A stretch of 64,000 bases of DNA from Mucor racemosus. Taxonomy: Eukaryota; Mucoromycota; Mucoromycetes; Mucorales; Mucoraceae. Within the stretch, counting starts at the first letter, position 1. Each line of letters begins with the position of its first letter. Where the stretch lies: positions 186,001-250,000 of the forward strand of contig JAPEHQ010000021.1 in assembly GCA_027405735.1 (NCBI GenBank), in the 5' to 3' direction. Under the pieces are notes generated by a model. That model did not search any database. It had not been told where the DNA came from and saw nothing but the letters and a program-made list of their open reading frames with translations. Both the position numbers and the translations under genes were made by a program. Shown in pieces: positions 37,956 to 48,720 of the stretch.

Positions 37956-38193
37956 GAAACCAATTGCCGCCTTTTTATTCTCTTTGTCCCAAGCCAATTT
38001 ATTCAATGCTTTACTGTTTTTTTGCTATTGTTGCATCCAGCGGTTATTTATGAGATAATGAACCTTTTGATTTGTAATCCTTATTGATAAGAAGTCAGCT
38101 AACTGATCTGTGGTAACATTCTTGATTTTTATTGTTCTAAAGAGAGATTCAGGAAACAGGATATGTGAGACATATCCACTTGTTGGATTTAGC
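37941..38193 (-). pseudogene. Decayed coding fragment with WD40-like sequence
   Basis: The minus strand is open for ~50 codons (LNPTSGYVSHILFPESLF...), hits one in-frame TAG, then continues as KALNKLAWDKENKKAAIGFS and DGHVYVY. The latter looks like the last WD40 repeat of a dynein-intermediate-chain-type protein (inference). The final codons overlap the conserved 3' end of R1. The fragment is broken and has no start. Confidence 0.4.
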
Positions 38194-39021
38194 TATATAA
38201 AATAAGCTCAAATTAAATGTACTGTGTTACTAATGTAAATAGATTGATCTGACATGGAATGCCAGAAAGATACATATAATGGACCCAATACTGATCTAGC
38301 GGATAAATGTAATATAAAATTTGTATATAAATGGGGCAAATTGTTGATATTAAATAAGTATTATCTTCAGTTTTTGTGCGTGATTCTATTTAACAAGTTT
38401 CTTTATTAAATTATACATTTTTTCTTGCTACAATATTTATTCTAAATGTTGTGCATTTCAGTTATTACTTTAAAAACTTGATCTTATTATTATTACCATC
38501 GATCATAATCGTCAAACTGATTGATATGGTACATCATATTACTATTTCGCATTGGTAGAGATAATACAATTGATATCTGCATTTAACACCGGTGGATTGG
38601 AAAGTTGGTGCCTGTCTTTAGTTTAATGAGTAATTTGTAATTTGGTTTTTCAGTATAATTCTAGGTGTTTCTACTCCTAAAAATTGAATTTCCAAATGCA
38701 ACTGCATCTGTTGAATGTCACCTGAGTTTTTTCTTTGCGTTGTAGCTCATATACTAACTCCCATTTTGGCAAATATTGCTTAACATTCATCCATATTTAA
38801 TTTTTGTGTTATACAGCTTAATATTAATGTACAAACCGTGAGTTTTGTTTATATCTCCATCAAAATTTGGCATTTTTCTCAGACGATGTCTACTATCAAT
38901 TTCTGGAAAGCTCTACTATCATTTTCAAAAAGAAAAAATACACCTTAATTTGCTGTATTTCCCAAAATAGTGAAAAACTAACAAATACATTCTCACAAGT
39001 ACGGGGATTAAAATTGTAGAC
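38194..39021. other. Intergenic, no gene seen
   Basis: AT-rich DNA containing an LTR-like TATA block (gtatataaatggggc, ~38321). I could not find matching target duplications, so no LTR is called. Confidence 0.35.
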
Positions 39022-39990
39022 CTCAGGAGGGTGTCTGGCTCAATGGGTAGCGCATGCGTTGCAGATTGAGTGTGCAGTAAATTACGATGTTATTTACTAA
39101 AATAAAAAAAATATAAAAAATAAAAGCAGTAGAAATACAATTATAATCAGCTAAAGTTTTTATTACAAAAGATTTCTCAAGAGTTAAAATAATTGAAAAG
39201 TATGAGGGTATTTATAGTGATTTGGAGAACTTGGATACCATCAGACTTGAATGGATGTATATTTAGTAATCTTCCAGTTTTGAGTACATTGTTATTGATT
39301 TGATATTTTAAGGGGTAAATTGTATAGAGCATTGACCATAAGGGATTGTATGTCAAGTGTGACAATATCGACCTTTTGGGAAATGGTTGTTTTTGTTTAT
39401 TTCTGTTATATCTATTTTATGTAACCTTGATTTTTAAGGGGTAGTTTTTATATGCTTGAATCTTATTTATATTGATAGTGCAACTACGATATAGATGAGT
39501 AGTTGACTAAATTGATATCTTTGTTTATTATTATTATTGATTTGGATAGAATCCTGTTTTGATATATATGTCATTTGTGTAATTGATTGCGCCGTGATCA
39601 AGGGTGCTATCATCTACACGACATGCATGGTTCAAAAAGGGTATTTCATATTTTTAGCATGCGTTTGTTATTGTGTTCAATTGAAGCGTTTGTTTATTAT
39701 CGTTGTTCACATTTCAAGTGGCATCATATTTTATGAACGACACTTGAAATTTAGGTTGTTTTATTTTTATCAAGCGTTTTTAGTATGTAATTCCACTGCA
39801 GAGTGCGGCATACTTATTTGTGAGTTCAAACCCGCTAAGGGAAAAGCCCTTTGGTATCAGGATATCAATTTCGAAAGAGAATCTCCGATGACCTTGCTTC
39901 TCATCGAATATGATCCTCCTTTTTTTTTCTTAGAAGTTTTGCATATGTTTAGCAAATTTTTTCCTTTTCCTTTTCCTTTTCCTTTTCCAT
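39022..39990 (+). repeat. tRNA-like (SINE-like) unit interrupted by a solo LTR
   Basis: Left part 39022-39072 contains a pol III A-box-like TGGCTCAATGGGTAGCGC. The right part after 39805 contains a B-box-like GAGTTCAAACCCGC. With the LTR and one duplication removed, the two boxes lie ~60 nt apart, as in a tRNA or tRNA-derived SINE. A 3' acceptor half is not evident, and downstream there is a (ttttcc)n run (~39958-39988), so a SINE is more likely than a tRNA gene. Confidence 0.5.
39073..39800 (+). mobile_element. Solo LTR, family A, copy 2
   Basis: 728 bp, TGCAGTAAATTACG...ATTCCACTGCA, with a perfect 5-bp duplication gagtg (39068-39072 and 39801-39805). It matches 9578-10307 in reverse complement. 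It splits a tRNA-like sequence. Confidence 0.93.
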
Positions 39991-40233
39991 TAATGCATAT
40001 GATATGCATACTAGTAAATTTGGCTGGCAGAACCCGGCTTGGCACCAATACTACCAGCATCCATGGATTATTGTGCGTTCGGCCAGTTCGAGCAACAAGT
40101 TGGTTACCTGCTACTTACACCTACTAAGATCAGCAAGCCCATCAGTTCTTAACGAATATGAACCCAAATGACCCCCCGTTGCAATGGCAGGTACTTCTAG
40201 CGCTGATCCACAGAATTGCAAAAGGGTTAGCCT

Positions 40234-41303
40234 TGTCATATATTTTCAAATCTGATGAATAATACTTAAAAAAGAATACAATTAAAAGAGAATGAGTAAT
40301 GAATCAGTTCTTCAATTGTATAATAAAACAAGATATCGTTTATTTAGATATAAAAGTATGGTCTTTTATATTGGTTTGACATTGAGATCCCGAGATGCAA
40401 TTTAAGGCACTATTGGACCATTAGATCTGTTTGATAGTAATCTATGGATTGAAATGGATCAATTATAATTTAACTGTTCTTGCAGAGCTTGTGAGTTGTT
40501 TTGTTTCAATAATGTGCTAGTTGTGCTTGGATGTTGATTTGATAGCTTGTTGTATTCCACCTACTAGTATCATACATTATCACCTTCTACAGTATCAATA
40601 CATCTTACAATCTATTGACTACGACATGTATTGAAGTGCAAGTCTTGATATCGGATATAAGAAACTCCTAGCGTACCAAGTTTAATCCAGTAATTACCAA
40701 GAACGCTTGGACCTCAATTATGACACCACATTATTTCATCCCAGCAGTTAACCAATCAAGTAGTTATCAAATCAACATCCAAGCATATTTAGCGCAGCAT
40801 TGAAACAAGACAACTCACAAGCTCTGCAAGAACGGTTAAATTATAATTGATCCATTTCAATCCATAGATTACTATCAAACAGATCTAATGGTCTAATAGT
40901 GCCTTAAATTGCATCTCGGGATCTCAATGTCAAGTCAATATAAAAGGCCATACTTTTACATCTAAATAAACGATATCTTGTTTTTATTATACAATTGAAG
41001 AACTGATTAATTACTCATTCTTTTATAATTGTATTCTTTTTTAAGTACTATTTATTAATCATGAAAATATACGACATAGCTACTTGATTGATTAACCCTG
41101 GGATAAAATAATATGGTGTCATAATTGAGGTCCAAGCGTTCTTGGTAATTACTGGATTAAACTTGGTACGCTAGGAGTTTTTTATATCGGATATCGAGAC
41201 TTTGCACCTTAATACATGTCATAGTCAATAGGTTGTAAGGTGTATGATTGATACTGTAGAAGGTGATAACATGTGGACATGTGGTAATTGGTGGCATACA
41301 ACA
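40234..41303 (-). mobile_element. Solo LTR, family C, copy 3 (outer), interrupted by a family C LTR
   Basis: Starts TGTCATATATTTTCAAATC and ends GGTGGCATACAACA. The middle is split by an LTR of its own family in opposite orientation (40548-41076). The outer flanks (agcct / tagta) are not a clear duplication. Confidence 0.85.
40548..41076 (+). mobile_element. Solo LTR, family C, copy 4 (inner)
   Basis: 529 bp, TGTTGTATTCC...AATATACGACA, with a perfect duplication tagct (40543-40547 and 41077-41081). It lies inside an older inverted copy of the same family. Confidence 0.93.
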
Positions 41304-41953
41304 TAGTATATCATTCATATTTTTGCCAATGGTCATTCTTCCAAAAAAAAAGCTGAACAATCTCCGGAAGCGGCCATCTAATAATATTCCCAAGCGTTAA
41401 ATTTCTAGAACAAATTACCGGACAGCCCGGAAGCGGTTGTTTAAATATTCCAAACAGCTATAAGATGCAGGTATCGAAATTTTATACAAAAATTAAGGTT
41501 CAACTGCATTGCTATTAATTATTCAAAGGCTTATTTTAAGTAAAGTATAAATACAATCTACAACATTATTAGCCTAATAATAACGGATTTGACTTGAAAA
41601 GTATGAGATGATACAACCGGATTCAAGAAAAGTCCATAAAATCACAAATTTAAAAGATTTATATATAAAAGCACTACGGCCGACCTGTGCTGCACAAGAT
41701 AATTTTGTTGTGCGGAGGTAGGCTGTACACTATAGCCTAATGAGTTATTTTGCCCACTGAATAATGGCTAAAAAGATAACAAGATGCACATGGGCACAAC
41801 AAAAGAAACTGCACACGAGCATAACGAAAAGCCCGTATGTCCAGAGTTATAGGTTCTGTCCATGTGCATGGCATCAATCCAATGTGTGCATAATAGTAGA
41901 ATTGTCCATAAGCATATCATTATCCCTATTTGTGCATAATAATAACGTCTGAC
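41304..41953. other. Intergenic, no gene seen
   Basis: Contains two short similar phrases (ctccggaagcggccat... and cccggaagcggttg...) near 41361 and 41428 and degenerate copies of gcacatgg/ccatgtgc near 41784 and 41859. No gene is supported. Confidence 0.35.
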
Positions 41954-42309
41954 TGCTACAAAAACGTAATTATAAAAAAGCGATGGGAAATACAATTATA
42001 ACTCTTCTAAGTTTATTAAAGGTATAAAGTAAAGCAACGATTCATCTACTCGATGGATCGTTGTGGTATTTATATTAAATGTCTAATTCAAATTACTAAT
42101 GCAGTAATTTGATCTTCTTGGTTTTAAAGCTGATGGGAAAAGGGATCAGCAATTACTAATTCAGGTTATACAATTATCTATAATTGTTGTTTGTGATTTT
42201 AAATTATAGTTAAGTTTCTATATTTCATGATCTTGGTTCTCACACCAGATTCATGTTATTCATTACTAATTCAATTTGATGTGTGAAAGACTGCCAGTAG
42301 TTCACATCA
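41954..42309. mobile_element. Solo LTR, family H
   Basis: 356 bp, TGCTACAAAAACG...GTTCACATCA, with a perfect 5-bp duplication ctgac (41949-41953 and 42310-42314). A single copy in the window, so the call rests on TG...CA ends and the duplication. Confidence 0.7.
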
Positions 42310-42546
42310 CTGACCATGAGAATAATGAGCTAATTGTATAGGTACAAATTGGTTTGTACATGAGCATTGTGCCTTTCTCAAAGTTTCATTGCATTTTTTA
42401 CTGGAATGGGGTTTTGAATTACATTTGTTTTTATTGATATAGATTATAGACAATAATACAATTCAATACATTGTTGATATAGAGCAGTACATGCAAGAGC
42501 CAATATATTTACAATTATTACCACTTGTAAATATGTTTATAGTTAC

Positions 42547-43011
42547 TGTGGAATATGTACACATTTATCCACTATATTGATCTCCATTTTATCTGATTCT
42601 CAATTAAAGTACAGCTGACATGAATAGACATTACACTACTAAATGATATATGCTGATTCATACTAATATAAATTTTCTACCAAGCTTCTATCCTAGCAAC
42701 CTATAGTTAAAGACCAATCAACATAATGTGGATTTAATAATCACACCATTATGATCAAGGACCCATGAACTCTATGAATACACCGATTGGTTACTATCAA
42801 GATTTATGTCTGACAAGGGATATTATTGGCTATGTATGGACCTAGGAATGCTTACCTAATCTCTCTGATGAAAACTATATAAAGAGGACAGTTATTTATT
42901 ACAAAAGTCCTCAAGTAGAATTTAACTTGATAATAAAACCCTAATGTTATCTAATCGAATTCCTATTGTTTTTTTATACTTTTTTCCGTGAATAGCTCTG
43001 TCTGTTCCACA
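42547..43011 (+). mobile_element. Solo LTR, family B, copy 1
   Basis: 465 bp, TGTGGAATATG...CTGTTCCACA, flanked by gttac / gttat (4/5 match). It contains a TATA-like aactatataaagagg followed by gataataaaaccc, a typical promoter/poly(A) order for an LTR. Confidence 0.88.
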
Positions 43012-43410
43012 GTTATAATGTTTACAGCAACAATGGCTTTTGCTTGAGCATAAAATTAAATAACGCTTACTGCTTAAATTTACATGCAAGCCAAATCTAA
43101 GATTATAAATGCTACTTTATCACTCATAAAATTTAAACAAATTAACCTTTAAACTTACTATTTTGGTTTACAAATGTCAGCTGTAAGAAGATTTGTTTTG
43201 AAGTATAGTTACGACCCGAACTATGGTTATTAGGCAAGACATCAGATTATTCTTTTTTTGTGTTTCTATAACATTTAAAATTTTATCATTTTTCTGGAAC
43301 ATTTCGTGAGTTTGTAGCCAGTTCTAGCTTTTCATTGAGCAGATATAAATATCATTGCCTTCGATTTGATCTCAGAATGCGGTTAAATAAAAATATCAGT
43401 CCCTAACATA

Positions 43411-43690
43411 GACGGCTACCTATATTAAAAACATTTGTCTCTTATGCTACAGTAGCATTCGTATTCAGATAAAAGAAAAGAATATCAGTTAGATAGTCTG
43501 ATATGCCTTATCAAACGGTGAATATATCCTTGGAATATGAAAACAAAAAGAGAGAAACAACACAGTAGAAAAGGATTTTCAAGGCTTTACATTATTTAGC
43601 GCATTTAAAACCCTGCTAAATTGTTTGTTTTAGTCAATGTAAAAGTAACATTACAGCACATGAACCATAAACTAAAAAAAATAGGCAATA
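43411..43690 (+). repeat. R3 repeat, copy 1
   Basis: Inverted copy at 63725-63995. Landmarks are cttatcaaacggtgaatatatcc and aaggattttcaaggctttac. In both places it lies just 5' of an R1 copy, so R3 and R1 are probably parts of one larger element. Confidence 0.8.
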
Positions 43691-44422
43691 TCTGTTATCA
43701 TAGAAGCATACATTTTTCTATTAGAAAAACCGTCTGTCATATCATACATTTATTAAAAAATTGCAAAAGCGAGCCCGCAGAGCGACACCATAATTGAGCA
43801 TAGCAAGATTGAACGGCTAAGCCTCTTATACTATGGTATATATCTAATTTTTAAATAAAAATAGGGGGGTTTTTTTCAACTTTTCTTATATTTAACCACG
43901 TACGGTCTGAAAATTCAGATTTTGTAGCGGACATTTTTGGGGCTCATTTTATCCTTACCAACACTCATGATTTTGATCAAAAAACAGAAAAATCAAATTT
44001 TGATACCAAAATCAACGTTTAAATATACTACATTGTGAGAGAAAACTGTAGGCATAGCTATTACGCATTTTAAAAAAGCTTAATATTAAATATTAAGTAA
44101 TAAAACTTTGTACTTTTGCCCCAAAAACGGAATTTTGGTTAAAGGATTTTCATGTAGTATTTTGCAATAAAAATGTTTATTGTTTTTTATTGAGCAAATA
44201 GAGCGCTAAATTTGGTATATGTGTATATTTTTTGTTTTTATAATTGGTAGTAGAATTAACTCTAAATTTGCAAAACCAAAAAAAAAAAATTAAAAAATGT
44301 CAAAATTGATGATCTGGACAAGAATAATTTTTGAAATTAATATTCCGCTTATAAGCTTTGTGAGTCTTAAAAATAAGAGATTTATGATTTTTTAGAACTT
44401 TTTCAAGAATTTACGATGCTGT

Positions 44423-44643
44423 TGTTATGTGAATACTCATCCTAGGTCTCACATCCAAGGTCACAGTCTATAATTAGTATTACAGTAAATCAATGTGGAT
44501 CATTGACTTACATCATATTCTTATAGTAAAACCCTAGTAATAGTTATAATCAATGTATATAAATACATCCAAAGGATGTATTGTTAATAAAAGTGTAATA
44601 TTCTGGCAAGGTTATTTATATAGACTCTTTTGACGACATTTCA
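44423..44643 (+). mobile_element. Short solo LTR, family I
   Basis: 221 bp, TGTTATGTGAATAC...GACGACATTTCA, with a perfect duplication gctgt (44418-44422 and 44644-44648). The empty site is seen in R1 copy 1 (gatgctgtatccac). It contains gtatataaatac and gttaataaaag. Its small size suggests a TRIM-type element. Confidence 0.9.
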
Positions 44644-44747
44644 GCTGTATCCACTTGACTCAAGCTAATTACTGTAAATATTTATACACATCAATATGGT
44701 GTGGTAGTTTATTTGACAACAGTAAATTTTTACTTTCTAATTATCGC

Positions 44748-45181
44748 TGCTGTGGATTACATCCATTTAGATTTCCATTTTATCTGATGTCTAACTTGAA
44801 TTACCGCTGGGATAAATCAGGAATCACTTTGATTTGACATGTCTGATTGGTACAGCAAGTAATCTTATAACCGAGATGTGGATTCTAGCAAATTATAATT
44901 ATTGACCTGAATCATAAAGACACCATGATTCAATATGGCCTGATTTCATTCATGATAAAATCAGAACCTAAAGATATCGGGTAGATTATGGAAATGGCAT
45001 GTTCCTATTTGTTCTCATTGATTTATAATATAGATTAGAAATTTTGTATAAATAGAAGGACATCTTCCTTTCAAAGAAGAGTCAATTAAGTTCTACTTGA
45101 TAATAAAAGCCTAAAGTTATCTAGTCGAATTCCTATTGTTTTTTATACTTTTTTTCCGTGAATATCTCTACCTGTTCCACA
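44748..45181 (+). mobile_element. Solo LTR, family B variant
   Basis: 434 bp, TGCTGTGGATTAC...CTGTTCCACA, with a perfect duplication atcgc (44743-44747 and 45182-45186). The 3' 90 bp are close to the 42547 LTR (gataataaaagcctaaagttatc); the 5' part is diverged. Confidence 0.88.
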
Positions 45182-45268
45182 ATCGCGTTAGAGTTGATTT
45201 ACGTTAACTTTTCGTCTTGCAGTACCTCTTCATCTCCAATGTCACAAACATAAACATGGCCATTACTA

Positions 45269-45753
45269 AGTATAAAAGACGAGCCGAGCCTAGGACGAGC
45301 TTGACCAAAGCTCGCCACAACGAGCCGAGCTTTGTATCACTCGAGCTCGAGCCGAGCTTTAATAAAAGCTCGTTTGACAAAGACGAGTTTTTGACTTTTT
45401 TTTAAAAAGCTCGTTTGAGAAAGACGAGCTTTTGACTTCTTTTCAAAAAGTTCAAATTTAAATAATAATTAGTAAATGCTATGACATTATTACTTTAGAT
45501 AATTGTCAATTGACATTCATAAGTTTGCTTTACTTTAGATATTTGTCACTGGAAAGGTAAAATAAAGCTCGCATTGAGATGATGAGTTTTAGTCGCTGCA
45601 TAAAAAAGCTCGTTTGGGGTAAACGAGCTCTAGTCACGCGCAAAAAAAAGCTCGTCGAGGTTGAACGAGCTTTTTTGTAAGCTCGTCTAACTTTAACGAG
45701 CCTTGAGAAAAGCTCGGCTGCATAAAAAAGGCTCGGCTCGTTTAATATCACTA
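45269..45753 (+). mobile_element. hAT-like MITE rich in AAGCTCG/CGAGCTT motifs
   Basis: ~485 bp, left end agtataaaagacgagccgag, right end the complement of ctagtgatattaaacgagcc. It is flanked by cattacta (45261-45268 and 45756-45763), 8-10 bp depending on where the ends are set, as for hAT elements. The interior is a series of inverted aagctcg...cgagctt segments able to form long hairpins. No transposase is present. Further copies are at 61387-62440 and (truncated) 26137-26297. Confidence 0.85.
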
Positions 45754-45804
45754 GCCATTACTAGAGACAGTAATCAAGCGTATTTCCGAGGTAGAGTTGC
45801 CAAT

Positions 45805-45895
45805 CATAATACATTCATTAAAAAAATTGCAAAAGCGAGCCCCCTCCCCCTGGCGACGCCACAACTGACCGTAGCGAGATCGAACGGCTAGTATA
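45805..45895 (+). repeat. R1 fragment
   Basis: Short match to the R1 5' region (aatacattcattaaaaaaattgcaaaagcgag ... gatcgaacggcta). A C/G-rich substitution, ccccctccccctggcgacgcc, sits where other copies have cgcagagcgac. Confidence 0.65.
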
Positions 45896-45944
45896 TATTT
45901 TATTTCATTTTATACAATGATATATATCACGTTGCTGATTAAGG

Positions 45945-46470
45945 ATGCTCCAACCAGTTACTTTTGTAGAACCAGAAGAACAAATAAATTTTCATATCCA
46001 ACAAGCAACAATAAATACATTGCAAGAATTGCTTGCTTGTTGGGAATCCAAAACTAATGGCAAGTTTGAGAGTTTATGGATACATACAATCTTATTTATT
46101 ATAGAAAGAATAATAATAAAGACTAGTAACATTTATCATGGAGAACGTAGGCTTTATTACTAGAAAAACTAATGGTAAAAGAAAGGACCAAGAGCTTCTA
46201 GGTCTTGGCTTAAAAGACTATTTTTAAGAATTACATTTCAATATGAGTTAGAAATGGAATTGGCTTCAAAATTGGCTGTTTAATATCCTCGAAAACCGAC
46301 AAAGTTGACCGCAAAAGTGAACTTCAAATTCTGCTTGAACCACCTTAACATGGCAAGATGATCAAGAAGATGATGATAATGTTTCCATCAAATATCGTCA
46401 TGTCTCTGATACGAATTTGGATGAAAATAAATGTAAATCTGTTCCTCCATTTGCTCCTCGTATCCATTAA
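45945..46470 (+). pseudogene. Decayed protein-coding relic, unknown family
   Basis: Open pieces in different frames: LQPVTFVEPEEQINFHIQQ...LLACWESKTNGK at 45945-46064, FRITFQYELEMELASKLAV near 46224-46283, and TWQDDQEDDDNVSIKYRHVS...PPFAPRIH ending in TAA at 46470. They are separated by stops and by the 140-bp repeat (46066-46210). The coding-like composition suggests a former gene or transposon protein. Not recognised. Confidence 0.4.
46066..46210. repeat. 140-bp dispersed repeat, copy 2
   Basis: Nearly identical to 8592-8731. The phrase aaactaatgg(c/t)aa occurs both just left of the segment and near its right end, which may mark the insertion junction. Confidence 0.8.
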
Positions 46471-46609
46471 AATAAAGTTACGTCGTATAATTGATCCGTT
46501 TTGACATTTTCATGACAGTACTACGTTTCATAATAAAGTTAAATTTTGCACATATTAGGGCAGTGAAATTTTTGAATACTCTTATTACTGAAATTTGGCT
46601 CATATCATA

Positions 46610-46998
46610 TGATATATCAGAAGTTTACCTAGATGTAGAAATCCAACATGGCATATGGAATGACATTTAGTAACTCATACTAAATGCCATACGTAACCAC
46701 TAGCATTAACAGCGACTATCAGGAACCTTCAGGAACACTTGGCAACAATGAAACATAAGCAATCCTACATTTTATCCGAATGATACAATCACAGATTCCC
46801 AATTCCACAAATTCCATTGTATACTATATGATTTGTTCCCAAATCATATCAAGTACCTCAATACCCGGCAATTCATTAATAATATTAATAATCATATTAC
46901 TATCTAGAAAACATATAAAAAATACGAAGCATCAATGAATTAATAAAATGTATATTTTAGAGAGTATTTTTATATTATTAGTATCTTTTGATATAACA
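46610..46998 (+). mobile_element. Solo LTR, family E, complete copy
   Basis: 389 bp, TGATATATCAGAAG...CTTTTGATATAACA, with a perfect duplication tcata (46605-46609 and 46999-47003). It is the best reference copy for the nested one at 24738-26072 and the deleted one at 10543. Confidence 0.93.
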
Positions 46999-47724
46999 TC
47001 ATAAACTAGGTTGCATTGTTTAAATCCTTGAGAGGATGCAGAATTGTGAGTATATTTCTTTGCATTACACAATGTGAATTTATTGCTCTATACGCAGTAT
47101 ACAAGGACATGATCGTTGTGGTTGAGAGTATAATATAATAATTTTATTAAAATGCTAAGAAACACAAATTTTCTGTTTTAAAAATTACATTTACATCATC
47201 ATCATTCTTCATTTTGAATAAGATATGTTTAGGTACTTGGAGCAAATTAACAAAGGTTTCAGAATAAAGTTAACGTACATTCTGTCGTTACAAGTTATAG
47301 ATCAAACTACCGGCTGGCTGGTCCTTGTAATTAAAAGGTTAGGCTCGCCAAACAGAATAATATTTAACAACAACCTAGACTTTGACCAAGCTAAGTGAAA
47401 GAAATCATGAAAAAAAAATATATACTGCTGTCGTAAATTTAAAGTGACCATACTTGTCATATGATGGACCGATACTATCTCACTGATACAAACGATAGTA
47501 CATATATTGTGCAACACCGTTGTTACCCCATGCTGGTATGTTTTCATCATTAAATGTATTGGTTTTGGGATTTGAGAGTAACTCTTTAAAGTTAATTGAT
47601 AATTCCGCGTATATTTTTATTTTTCTGAATTATATTTTATGTAAGAAACAGTAGCATGTCCTTATGTACAGTAGATGAATCGGACAGCGCATGTAGTACA
47701 AAATGGTGTACATAGATAGAAAAT
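46999..47724. other. Intergenic, no gene seen
   Basis: Unique-looking sequence between two solo LTRs. An 82-aa minus-strand frame (47302-47550) has no recognisable feature. Confidence 0.35.
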
Positions 47725-48187
47725 TGTGGAATAGGTAGAGATATTCACGGAAAAAAAGTATAAAAAAACAATAGGAGTTCGACTAGATAACATAGGGTTT
47801 TATTATCAAGTTAAATTCTACTTGAGGACTTTTGTAGTAAATAATGTCCTCTTTATATAGTTTTCATCAGAGAGATTAGGTAAGCATTCCTAGGTCCATA
47901 CATAGCCAATATTACCCCTTGTCAGATATAAGTTTTTTGATAGTAACCAATCGGTGTATTGATAGAGTTCATGGGTCCTTGATTATAATGGTGTAATTAG
48001 ATCCACATTATGTTGATTGGTCTTTAACTATAAGCTGCTAGGATAAAAGCTTGGTAGAAAATTTATATTAGTATGAATCAGCATATATCATTTAGTAGTG
48101 TAAAGTCTATTCATGCCAGCTGTACGTTAATTGAGAATAAGATGAAATGGAGATCATTATAGCGGATAAATGTGTACATATTTCACA
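47725..48187 (-). mobile_element. Solo LTR, family B, copy 2
   Basis: 463 bp, TGTGGAATAGG...ACATATTTCACA, the reverse complement of the 42547 LTR, with a perfect duplication aaaat (47720-47724 and 48188-48192). Confidence 0.93.
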
Positions 48188-48239
48188 AAAATATATCAGG
48201 ATCGCGTATTCAAAATGGCGTTTTCATGATCACATTTTC

Positions 48240-48720
48240 ACTCTTTTTTTCCCAACTAGCGTTCGCAAAATGGCCGAGCCCAAGCGAGCGCAAGCAATTT
48301 CTGCAAGCATTTGTCGAGGCTAATATATTTAAAAGTTACTCAAGCATGCCCGAGCCTAAGCAACGGCTCGTCCAGCAGCTGCATATCGAGCATTCTCAGT
48401 TTTGAATGCAAGCAAGCAAGCAAGCCAACAAGCAAGCAAGCCAACAAGCAAGCAAGCAGAAATTAAGTATTATCTAATTTTTTAAAAAGTCAAGCAAGTC
48501 GAGCACGAGCATATAAACAAGCGAGCAAATCCGAGTGCAAGCGCAAGCATGATGCTATATATTTTCAGCCTGATATTGGTTCAAAATGTAATGAATTTTG
48601 ACATTTTTAAAGTTAAAATTACGTAAATTGAATAAATTTTTCCCGTGTTACGTGCTTGCTTACTTGATTTTAAAGCAGACAAGCAAGCAGGTTTACACAC
48701 AAGCAAGTCTATTTCAATAT
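48240..48720. repeat. Region rich in GCAAGCAA tetranucleotide repeats
   Basis: Short runs of gcaagcaagcaag(ccaacaagcaagcaag) at 48407-48463. Scattered gcaagc, cgagc and gagcc words occur from ~48250 to 48710 on the plus strand. The style (direct and inverted GAGC/GCTC words) recalls the hAT-like MITEs, but no termini or duplication could be set. Confidence 0.5.

Larger units (their letters stand above)
43721..45268 (+). repeat. R1 dispersed repeat, copy 2, with two LTR insertions
   Basis: Follows copy 1 from accgtctgtcatatcatac to cataaacatggccattacta, interrupted by solo LTRs at 44423-44643 and 44748-45181. Its 3' end is the insertion point of a hAT-like MITE. Confidence 0.88.

Noticed and set aside
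39028..39850. Functional tRNA gene with an intron
   Set aside because: A and B boxes are recognisable only after removing the LTR, the anticodon arm does not form a proper stem-loop, and no 3' acceptor half is found.
41764..41995. Overlapping frames on both strands (62 and 75 aa)
   Set aside because: No domain; the sequence consists of degenerate repeated gcacatgg-like words.
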